A stretch of DNA of 18,385 nucleotides from CAYFYJ01 sp964347415 (GTDB lineage Archaea; Aenigmatarchaeota; Aenigmatarchaeia; CG10238-14), in contig CAYFYJ010000006.1 in the NCBI GenBank assembly GCA_964347415.1, forward strand, positions 1 through 18,385. The letters are read 5' to 3'. The notes beneath the pieces were generated by a model. It made no database searches. It was not told the DNA's origin and saw nothing but the letters and a program-made list of their open reading frames with translations. A program made the translations under genes and the position numbers. Positions 12,791 through 18,385 of the stretch are shown here, piece by piece (within the stretch, counting starts at the first letter, position 1; the number at the start of each line of letters is the position of its first letter).

Positions 12791-14461
12791 ATGGAAATTA
12801 AAAAAATACTGAAATATACATTGTTGAATGCGATACAACATGATGGGAAGGCTGATGTACAGGCTGTTTTGGGTAAGATAATTTCTGAAGATCCAAAAGT
12901 GAGAGATAAGATTAAAAAAATTATTCCTGAGATTAAGAAAACTGTCACGGAAATAAATTCATTGCCCTTAAATAAACAAAAGGATAGGTTTAAAAAACTA
13001 GGTTTTGAGATTGAAAAGAAGGAAATTGAGGAAGAAAAAGAATTACCTCCATTACCAAACCTTAAAAAATACAAAAAAATTATAATGAGGATGGCCCCAT
13101 TTCCTTCTGGCCCCTTACACATAGGTAATGCCAGAATGGCATTGTTGAACGATGAATATGTAAAACAACAAAAAGGCAAGCTCCTTCTAGTAATAGACGA
13201 TACTATTGGATCTGAAGCAAAAATACCAACAAAAGAAGCTTACAAACTAGTAACAGAAGGTTTGAAATGGCTCGGCGTAAAATGGCATAAGATAATCTAC
13301 AAATCAGATAGGATGAAATTGTTCTACAAATGGGCCGAGGAGTTAATAGAAAGAGGGCATGCGTATGTTTGTGAATGCCCTAAAGATGTCTTAAGAAAAA
13401 ACAGGGAGAAGGGTTTGGAGTGTAGATGTAGAAAACAGGACCCGAAAACAAATCTAGAAAAATGGAAAAAAATGTTGAAGGGTGGTTATGAAAGTGGACA
13501 GGCAACGGTTAGACTAAAAACCGATATGAAACACTCTAATCCAGCTTTCAGGGATAGGGTCCTATTGAGAATATCTGACAGGAAACATCCCAGGGTTGAA
13601 AAAAAATACCACGTCTGGCCGATGTTGGAATACTCATGGGCTATAGATGATCATTTCCTTGGTATCACACATGTTCTTAGAGGAAAAGATTTGGTCATGG
13701 AAGATATGATGGAAGAATTTATATGGGATAAATTAGGATGGGAACATCCAGAATTCATACATCACGGTATGTTGAGATTTGAGGGTCTGAAATTAAGCAA
13801 AACTCAAGCCAGAATGCTCATTAAAAAGGGTATATACACCGGCTGGGATGACCCAAGAACCTGGAGTTTGCAATCATTCAAGAAAAGGGGAATTTCACCT
13901 GAGGCTATAAGAAACTTTATATTAGATTTTGGTTTGAGTTTAAATGACGTGACAGTACCAGTTGAGATTCTTTATAGTGAGAATAGGAAATTGATTGACT
14001 CAAAAGTAAACAGGTATTTTGCAGTAATGGACCCAGTTCAAATTAAAGTAGTGAATGCTCCAAAAATGAAGAAAGTGAGAGTTCATCTTCATCCAGACTT
14101 CCCAAGAAGAGGTTTTAGAGAGATTCCAGTCAATATTAATAAAATCTTCATTTCAAGAAGGGATTTTGAGAAATTAAAGGACAAGGAGATTCGATTAATA
14201 GGATTATGTAATATTAAATTGGATAAAAAAGCTGAGTTCACTGGTAAAGGAGTGAGGTCGGAAATGCAAAAAATTCAGTGGGTTTCTGAAAAAAATGTTC
14301 CGATGAAGATTATTATGGAAGATAATAACATAGTGAAATGCATCGGAGAACCAGAAATTAAGAAATTAAAACCAAATACTGGGTTACAATTGATCAGGTT
14401 TGGTTTCTGTAGGATCGATCAAACAAAACCAAAACTGATTTTATATTTCACGCACAAGTAA
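12791..14461 (+). CDS. gltX: Glutamyl-tRNA synthetase, archaeal (GlnRS-like class I) type
   Basis: 556 residues. Charges tRNA with glutamate. An N-terminal helical extension (~1-95) precedes the Rossmann fold with the HIGH variant PSGPLHIGN (110-113) and the KMSKS variant KLSK (334-337). A zinc-binding motif is seen at Cys194, Cys196, Cys211 and Cys213. The C-terminal beta-barrels (from ~residue 400) are of the archaeal/eukaryotic kind. In archaea this enzyme is usually non-discriminating and also misacylates tRNA-Gln, which the GatDE amidotransferase then corrects; no GlnRS is in this window. The start lacks an SD and may be leaderless. Confidence 0.97.
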   Translation: MEIKKILKYTLLNAIQHDGKADVQAVLGKIISEDPKVRDKIKKIIPEIKKTVTEINSLPLNKQKDRFKKLGFEIEKKEIEEEKELPPLPNLKKYKKIIMRMAPFPSGPLHIGNARMALLNDEYVKQQKGKLLLVIDDTIGSEAKIPTKEAYKLVTEGLKWLGVKWHKIIYKSDRMKLFYKWAEELIERGHAYVCECPKDVLRKNREKGLECRCRKQDPKTNLEKWKKMLKGGYESGQATVRLKTDMKHSNPAFRDRVLLRISDRKHPRVEKKYHVWPMLEYSWAIDDHFLGITHVLRGKDLVMEDMMEEFIWDKLGWEHPEFIHHGMLRFEGLKLSKTQARMLIKKGIYTGWDDPRTWSLQSFKKRGISPEAIRNFILDFGLSLNDVTVPVEILYSENRKLIDSKVNRYFAVMDPVQIKVVNAPKMKKVRVHLHPDFPRRGFREIPVNINKIFISRRDFEKLKDKEIRLIGLCNIKLDKKAEFTGKGVRSEMQKIQWVSEKNVPMKIIMEDNNIVKCIGEPEIKKLKPNTGLQLIRFGFCRIDQTKPKLILYFTHK

Positions 14462-14463
14462 AC

Positions 14464-14471
14464 TTTATAAA
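14464..14471 (+). promoter_or_regulatory. TATA box of the L7Ae-S28e-L24e operon
   Basis: TTTATAAA begins three bases after the GluRS stop codon. It predicts a start near 14495 and a leader of ~40 nt, longer than most in this window. Confidence 0.6.
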
Positions 14472-14509
14472 TTTTAAATACTTGTTTTGTTTAGCATTAA
14501 ATGAAGATT

Positions 14510-14527
14510 GATCCGTAACCGGAGGTG
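14510..14527 (+). promoter_or_regulatory. L7Ae leader hairpin overlapping a strong SD
   Basis: TCCG and CGGA (14511-14514 and 14519-14522) can pair around the tetraloop TAAC. The right arm covers the first bases of the GGAGGTGA SD (14520-14527), so folding could hide it. A feedback role is possible but unproven. Confidence 0.35.
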
Positions 14528-14534
14528 AAATTCG

Positions 14535-14894
14535 ATGGCTGAATTTGAAATACCTAAAGATTTGGTCGATAAAGTTTTACAGGCTTTAGAAGTAGCTAAA
14601 AACACCGGAAAGGTGAAGAAAGGGACTAACGAAACGACAAAAGTTATAGAACGGGGAAAAGCAAAGTTAGTCGTTATCGCAAAAGATGTGGAACCAAAAG
14701 AAATTGTCATGCATTTGCCTGTTTTATGTGAAGAAAAAAAATGTGAGTACGTATACATACCCTCTAAGGAAGAATTGGGTAGGGCTATAGGTATAAACGT
14801 TAGCACGGCTTCTGCTTGTATAGTTGAATCAGGTGAGGCTAAAGCTCTTGTAGAAGACATCATCAAGAAAATTAAAGATATTAAGAAAAGTTGA
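14535..14894 (+). CDS. rpl7ae: Ribosomal protein L7Ae (eL8)
   Basis: 119 residues, normal length. Binds kink-turn RNA in the 50S subunit, in box C/D and H/ACA guide RNPs and in archaeal RNase P. The diagnostic RNA-binding stretch is TGKVKKGTNETTKVIERG, followed by AKLVVIAKDVEP, HLPVLCEEK and VYIPSKEELGRAIG. The ATG has a strong GGAGGTGA site seven bases upstream. It heads the L7Ae-S28e-L24e cluster conserved in archaea. The next gene starts four bases after the stop. Confidence 0.97.
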   Translation: MAEFEIPKDLVDKVLQALEVAKNTGKVKKGTNETTKVIERGKAKLVVIAKDVEPKEIVMHLPVLCEEKKCEYVYIPSKEELGRAIGINVSTASACIVESGEAKALVEDIIKKIKDIKKS

Positions 14895-14898
14895 TTGA

Positions 14899-15108
14899 AT
14901 GGTGGGGGATGCAGTACCAGCAGAAGTGGTTCAATTACTTGGTCGAACAGGCGTGAGAGGAGTTATGAGAGTCAGGTGTAGGGTATTAGAGGGGAATGAT
15001 AAAGGGAAGATATTAACGAGAAACGTTTTTGGCCCCATAAGAAAGGGCGATATACTAATGTTAAGAGAAACTGAGATGGAAACTGTTGGAAAGATGGAAG
15101 GTAGATAG
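14899..15108 (+). CDS. rps28e: Ribosomal protein S28e (eS28)
   Basis: 69 residues, full length. The beta-barrel small-subunit protein is recognised by PAEVVQLLGRTGVRG, VMRVRCRVLEGND, TRNVFGPIRKGDILML and the ending ETEMETVGKMEGR. It follows L7Ae by four bases and precedes L24e by two, so the three genes are one operon. Confidence 0.97.
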   Translation: MVGDAVPAEVVQLLGRTGVRGVMRVRCRVLEGNDKGKILTRNVFGPIRKGDILMLRETEMETVGKMEGR

Positions 15109-15110
15109 AT

Positions 15111-15284
15111 TTGGCTAAATGTTCTTTTTGTGGTTCTAAATTAACACTAGGTACAGGAAAGATGCTAGTTTTGAAAACCGGTGCTACTAGGTACTTTTGT
15201 TCCAAGAAATGTGAAAAGAACTGGAAGATGGGTAGAGACCCTAAAAAGATCAGATGGACCGAAATCTTTAGGAAAGAAAAATAA
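15111..15284 (+). CDS. rpl24e: Ribosomal protein L24e (eL24), TTG start
   Basis: 57 residues. The frame begins at TTG 15111, two bases after the S28e stop, and encodes (M)AKCSFCGSKLTLGTG. The four zinc-binding cysteines are Cys4, Cys7, Cys30 and Cys34 (FCSKKCEKNW), followed by the conserved RDPKKIRWT. Position after S28e is the usual archaeal order. No ATG is available without losing the zinc finger, so TTG is the start. Confidence 0.95.
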   Translation: MAKCSFCGSKLTLGTGKMLVLKTGATRYFCSKKCEKNWKMGRDPKKIRWTEIFRKEK

Positions 15285-15296
15285 TCGGTCTTACTG

Positions 15297-16319
15297 ATGA
15301 GAACTGAGATTGAAATCGATACTAGGGATATTGTCAAGATTGTAAAAAATATCAATAGTCATTTGAATCAAGAAATATTGATAGAGGACCTTTTGTTAGA
15401 ATTGTTGAAGAAGGGGGTTGCTTCATCAGATTACTTATTTATTATTTTATCAAAACTTCAAGAAAGAAAGTTGATTGATGGTAAACATGGGACACTTTTT
15501 ATCAGTGAAAGGGTAGAGGATGGGTTGCTGAATGAGTTTAAAAATAAAGTATTGTATGAAGTTTCTAGAAAACGAAGAGTTTTTGTTACTCCTTTAGAAG
15601 TCGGTAAGTTTTATCAGTGTCCTAGAAGGTTCTACCTAGAAAAGGTAGTTTTATCCAGACAATTCAAAAGAGAGCGTGGGAGGGTTTGGGATGGAGAGGT
15701 ATTACATCTAGCGGTCAAAATGTTCATCGATAACATTGATAAAAAAGATATGGATGGATTTATAACAGAGATAGCCAAAACCAGTATGAAAAAATATGAT
15801 GGGAAAACAATGATAACAGAAAAATCGATCATAGATTTTTTAATAAAATTACATGACCTGATTAAAGAAGAGAATTTTGATTTTTTGATTTCCGAGAGAA
15901 CTTTGTTATCCTTAAAAAGAGGGGTGATGGGTACACCCGATATTATAGCCAAGAATAAAAATGGTGAATTTGTTCCAATAGATATAAAATTGGGTAGGAT
16001 AGATAGAAGAGGAGTGAAGAAGGAGCATTTACTCCAGAATGTCGGAGAGGCTTTGTTGGTCGAAGATTTCTTGAGAAAAAAAATAAATAGTACATATTTA
16101 GTCTACTTCCAAGCGAGTTCAGCGATTAAAACCAAGTTGACAGATGGGATGAAAAAAGAATTTATGTTGCTTAAAAAAGAATTAGAAAGAACGTCTACAA
16201 AAAAAATCATACCACATATGAGCAGACTGGAAAATGCAGAAGCAAGGTTTTGTAGGGGGTGTCATGTGAAACCTGCGTGTGAAAATATTGAAGAATTGGT
16301 TAGGATGAAGGGCCGATAG
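15297..16319 (+). CDS. Cas4-like PD-(D/E)XK nuclease with N-terminal extension
   Basis: 340 residues. Residues ~1-90 form an unassigned helical N-terminal part that may be a winged helix. The nuclease follows: Cys108 in YQCPRRFY, His137 (GEVLHLAV), Asp215 (GTPDII), Asp229-x-Lys231 (PIDIKLG) and Gln247. At the C-terminus Cys319, Cys322 and Cys328 (CxxCx5C) complete, with Cys108, the four-cysteine Fe-S set of Cas4/AddB-type RecB nucleases. Such enzymes resect DNA ends. No CRISPR array or other cas gene is present, so a DNA repair role is as likely as CRISPR adaptation. It sits 12 bases after L24e, where many archaea carry ndk and infB. Its last ten bases are the 5' acceptor strand and first spacer bases of tRNA-Ala. 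Confidence 0.87.
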   Translation: MRTEIEIDTRDIVKIVKNINSHLNQEILIEDLLLELLKKGVASSDYLFIILSKLQERKLIDGKHGTLFISERVEDGLLNEFKNKVLYEVSRKRRVFVTPLEVGKFYQCPRRFYLEKVVLSRQFKRERGRVWDGEVLHLAVKMFIDNIDKKDMDGFITEIAKTSMKKYDGKTMITEKSIIDFLIKLHDLIKEENFDFLISERTLLSLKRGVMGTPDIIAKNKNGEFVPIDIKLGRIDRRGVKKEHLLQNVGEALLVEDFLRKKINSTYLVYFQASSAIKTKLTDGMKKEFMLLKKELERTSTKKIIPHMSRLENAEARFCRGCHVKPACENIEELVRMKGR

Positions 16320-16381
16320 ATCAGTGGTAGATCGCCGCCTTGGCATGGCGGAGGCCAGGGGTTCAAGTCCCCTTCGGTCCA
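16310..16381 (+). tRNA. tRNA-Ala (anticodon GGC)
   Basis: A 72-nt cloverleaf. Acceptor stem GGGCCGA (16310-16316) pairs with TCGGTCC (16374-16380); A16381 is the discriminator. The D stem is GATC/GATC. The anticodon stem is CCGCC/GGCGG with loop TTGGCAT and anticodon GGC at 16342-16344. T arm is AGGGG-TTCAAGT-CCCCT. CCA is not encoded. Its first ten bases overlap the coding end of the Cas4-like gene (stop TAG at 16317-16319). No separate TATA box is obvious at the right distance, so it may be processed from the operon transcript. Confidence 0.96.
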
Positions 16382-16394
16382 TTCAAGTAATTTT

Positions 16395-16408
16395 AAAAAC
16401 TTTTATCT
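16395..16408 (+). promoter_or_regulatory. Promoter of the S13-S4-S11 operon
   Basis: BRE-like AAAAAC (16395-16400) is followed by the TATA box TTTTATCT (16401-16408). The inferred start near 16431 makes the S13 transcript leaderless or nearly so, consistent with no SD before ATG 16433. Confidence 0.6.
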
Positions 16409-16432
16409 TCAAAATAACAACACTGTGTTTGT

Positions 16433-16906
16433 ATGATAAAGGAGATCAAAGGTATAGTCAGGATAGCTGGAACTGACATAAAAGGTGATACTCAGCTATT
16501 TGTATCTCTACAAAAAATAAAGGGTGTGAGTGGAAGTTTAGCTAATGCAATTTGTAGAATAAACAATCTCGATCAAAATAGGAAGGTTGGTACTCTGGGT
16601 GCAACTGAGATAAAAAAAATAGAAGAGACTTTGAAGAATCCAACTAAATTTGGGATACCATCTTGGATGGTTAATAGACGGAAAGATTTAGAAACGGGTG
16701 AGGATCGGCATCTTGCTGGACCCGACTTAACTCTCACACAAACACAAGATATCAAGAGGATGATAAGGATAAAATCTTATAAGGGTGTGAGACATATGTT
16801 TGGACTACCCGTTAGGGGTCAGAGAACAAGAAGTTCCTTCAGGAAGGGAAGGACTGTTGGTGTTGTCAGGAAGAAGACGATGCCCAAAAAGAAGAAAGGG
16901 AAGTAA
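16433..16906 (+). CDS. rps13: Ribosomal protein S13 (uS13)
   Basis: 157 residues, archaeal length with the extended N-terminal half. Recognised by GIVRIAGTDIKGDTQLFVSL, the helix-hairpin-helix region GVSGSLANAIC, and the basic C-terminal tail KSYKGVRHMFGLPVRGQRTR. It sits at the head of the 30S. The S4 start codon follows its stop codon directly. First gene of the S13-S4-S11-RpoD block. Confidence 0.98.
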   Translation: MIKEIKGIVRIAGTDIKGDTQLFVSLQKIKGVSGSLANAICRINNLDQNRKVGTLGATEIKKIEETLKNPTKFGIPSWMVNRRKDLETGEDRHLAGPDLTLTQTQDIKRMIRIKSYKGVRHMFGLPVRGQRTRSSFRKGRTVGVVRKKTMPKKKKGK

Positions 16907-17395
16907 ATGAGAAAAATCAAGAAAAAGTTCAAAAAACCCAAGCGACCTTGGGATAAGGAACGGATGGGAAAAGAAACTGTGTTGATGAAAACATATGGAT
17001 TAAGAAGGAAACGTGAGATTTGGAAGGCAGGATCCATTCTGAGGTCGTTGAGAAGGAGGGCGAGAGACTTAGCAGCAAAAAAAGACAAAACTCAAGAAAA
17101 GGTGTTATTGGAAAAATTAAGTAAAATTGGATTATTAAGTAAGAATGCTAGTTTAGATGATGTGTTGAGTTTATCAGTAGAGAACATCCTAGAAAGAAGA
17201 TTACAAACCCTAGTCTTCAGAAGGAATCTAGCAAACACGCCAAAACATGCAAGACAACTCATAACTCACGGACATATAGCAGTTGATGAAAGGAGAACTA
17301 TCTACCCGGGGTTCATGGTATCACGTGACCTAGAAAATAAAATTTCTATCTATGAAGGATCCAAAATAACAACTAAACCAAAAGGTGAGAGTTAA
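16907..17395 (+). CDS. rps4: Ribosomal protein S4 (uS4)
   Basis: 162 residues, slightly short for the family. The basic N-terminus (FKKPKRPWDKERMGKE) and ETVLMKTYGLRRKREIWKA are archaeal S4. The S4 RNA-binding domain lies at ~95-150 (ERRLQTLVFRRNLANTPKHA; ARQLITHGHIAVDERR). It is a primary 16S rRNA binder that starts assembly of the 30S body. Its stop shares one base with the S11 start (TAATG). Confidence 0.98.
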   Translation: MRKIKKKFKKPKRPWDKERMGKETVLMKTYGLRRKREIWKAGSILRSLRRRARDLAAKKDKTQEKVLLEKLSKIGLLSKNASLDDVLSLSVENILERRLQTLVFRRNLANTPKHARQLITHGHIAVDERRTIYPGFMVSRDLENKISIYEGSKITTKPKGES

Positions 17396-17829
17396 TGAAA
17401 AGAAAACCGGTGAGAAGGAAAAAATACGAGATTAAACCCACAAAAACCGGTGCTTGGGGTGTTGCCCATATTTTTTCAACTGTAAACAATACAATCGTTC
17501 ATATTACAGATATCACAGGAGCTGAAACGATAGCAAAATATTCTGGTGGAATGATGACTGATAAAGACAGAGAGGAAGGAAGGCCATTTCCCGCAATGCA
17601 AGCAGCTAAACAAGCAGCTAAAGATGCTATTGAGAAAGGTATAATCGGAGTTCACATACGAGTAAGGGGTAGGGGTGGTCATCATAAGAAGGCACCTGGA
17701 CGGGGTGCACAACCAGCAATAAGAGCATTAGCAAGAAGTGGTTTAAGGATTGGAATTATTGAGGACGTGACTCCAATCCCAACAGATGGAACAAAAAGAA
17801 AAGGGGGTAGACGTGGTAGGAGAGTATAA
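17395..17829 (+). CDS. rps11: Ribosomal protein S11 (uS11)
   Basis: 144 residues. Typical blocks are WGVAHIFSTVNNTIVHITD, SGGMMTDKDREEGRPFPAMQ, VHIRVRGRGGHHKKAPGRG and the ending TPIPTDGTKRKGGRRGRRV. It forms part of the 30S platform near the E site. The one-base overlap with S4 implies coupled translation. A TATA-like element follows its stop, so RpoD may also have its own promoter. Confidence 0.98.
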   Translation: MKRKPVRRKKYEIKPTKTGAWGVAHIFSTVNNTIVHITDITGAETIAKYSGGMMTDKDREEGRPFPAMQAAKQAAKDAIEKGIIGVHIRVRGRGGHHKKAPGRGAQPAIRALARSGLRIGIIEDVTPIPTDGTKRKGGRRGRRV

Positions 17830-17834
17830 TTCTA

Positions 17835-17844
17835 AATATTTAAA
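17835..17844 (+). promoter_or_regulatory. Internal promoter before rpoD
   Basis: AATATTTAAA lies about 48 bases before the rpoD start and predicts transcription from about 17867. The SD GGTGG at 17880-17884 would then lie in a ~20-nt leader. This would let rpoD be expressed apart from the ribosomal protein genes. Confidence 0.45.
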
Positions 17845-17887
17845 AACCTAAATTCCCTGTTATCAAAAACTTATTGTCGGTGGTTGA

Positions 17888-18385
17888 TTGGAGGTAAAAA
17901 TCCTTGAAAAAAACGATGAAAAAATAAAATTCATTGTTGAAGGTATCAATTCCGCCTTAGCTGGAGAGTTGAGGAGAATAATGATGATAGAAATACCCAC
18001 ACTTGCTGTAGAATGGGTTGATTTCCGTAAGAACAATTCAGTCTTGTGGGACGAAATAATAGCGAACAGGTTGGGTTTAATGCCATTAGAATTCGACACA
18101 AAATTCTATAACTTCAAAAAAGATTGTAAATGTGGTGGTAAAGGCTGTAAACATTGTCAAGTCATCTTAACATTAAAAAAGAAAGGACCTTGCATTGTAT
18201 ATTCTGGTGATATTATACCCTCTGATAAAAAAGTTAAACCCGTCTATGACAAGATACCCATTGTTGAACTGACAGAAGACCAAGAATTAGAATTTGAAGC
18301 GACTGCAGAATTGGGTCTCGGAAAGGATCATGCGAAATGGCAGGCATCCATTGTTGGTTACAGAGCTATTCCAAAAATAACAATA
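17888..18385 (+). CDS. rpoD: DNA-directed RNA polymerase subunit D (Rpo3), partial
   Basis: The first 166 codons are present; the gene runs off the right edge. The start is TTG 17888, preceded by GGTGGTTGA; the protein begins (M)EVKILEKNDEKIKFIVEG. SALAGELRRIMMIEIPTLA is the assembly domain shared with bacterial alpha and eukaryotic Rpb3. Cys80, Cys82, Cys87 and Cys90 (CKCGGKGCKHC) match the zinc loop of Rpb3, and VYSGDIIPSD follows. Subunit D pairs with subunit L to start RNA polymerase assembly. Its place after S13-S4-S11 is conserved in archaea. The later Fe-S domain region, if any, is outside the window. Confidence 0.96.
   Translation, partial: MEVKILEKNDEKIKFIVEGINSALAGELRRIMMIEIPTLAVEWVDFRKNNSVLWDEIIANRLGLMPLEFDTKFYNFKKDCKCGGKGCKHCQVILTLKKKGPCIVYSGDIIPSDKKVKPVYDKIPIVELTEDQELEFEATAELGLGKDHAKWQASIVGYRAIPKITI

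Noticed and set aside
12775..13179. 134-codon antisense open frame over GluRS
   Set aside because: A shadow of the GluRS N-terminal region with no start signal or family match.
14505..14530. Canonical kink-turn in the L7Ae leader
   Set aside because: The small hairpin is real on paper, but the tandem sheared G-A pairs next to the stem cannot be formed as required.
15297..16319. CRISPR-Cas adaptation locus
   Set aside because: Only a Cas4-like gene is present; no repeats, spacers, cas1 or cas2 were found in the window.

Overview
This is a compact, AT-rich archaeal chromosome segment. The evidence is the archaeal ribosomal proteins L7Ae, S28e and L24e, the order S13-S4-S11-RpoD, archaeal-type ThrRS, GluRS and class I CCA-adding enzyme, TATA boxes about 26-27 nt before inferred transcription starts, very short leaders, and Shine-Dalgarno sequences of the GGTGAT/GGAGGT type. 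Genes overlap or abut almost everywhere. The lineage (euryarchaeal or DPANN-like) cannot be settled from the sequence alone.

Layout. 1-834: TrmB-family regulator, converging with zero spacing on thrS (835-2745, minus). 2745-3165: thrS diverges from a small protein resembling ribosome hibernation factors. 3195-7247: tRNA-Gln(UUG), a Trm9-like methyltransferase, an HD-domain nucleotidase, an NcsA/TtuA-type tRNA thiolase, a 54-codon minus-strand ORF, then Elp3. 7236-8905: Lrp/AsnC regulator (minus), then a Cys-rich unknown protein overlapping a second SAM methyltransferase. 8951-11211: CCA-adding enzyme and a MEMO-family protein. 11212-12730: a membrane-anchored HTH regulator diverging from a secreted proline-rich protein. 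12791-14461: GluRS. 14535-16381: L7Ae, S28e, L24e, a Cas4-like nuclease and tRNA-Ala(GGC), whose 5' end overlaps the nuclease gene. 16433-18385: S13, S4, S11 and the start of RpoD.

Most genes concern translation: tRNA genes, tRNA maturation (CCA addition, wobble modification), two aminoacyl-tRNA synthetases and ribosomal proteins. The most interesting part is 3195-7247. It groups homologues of the three activities that eukaryotes use to make mcm5s2U at the tRNA wobble position: Elp3, Trm9 and Ncs6. The tRNA gene directly upstream of the Trm9-like gene has anticodon UUG, and tRNA-Gln(UUG) is one of the classical eukaryotic substrates of that modification. No CRISPR array, insertion sequence or rRNA gene was seen. 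No gene-free stretch exceeds 300 bases.
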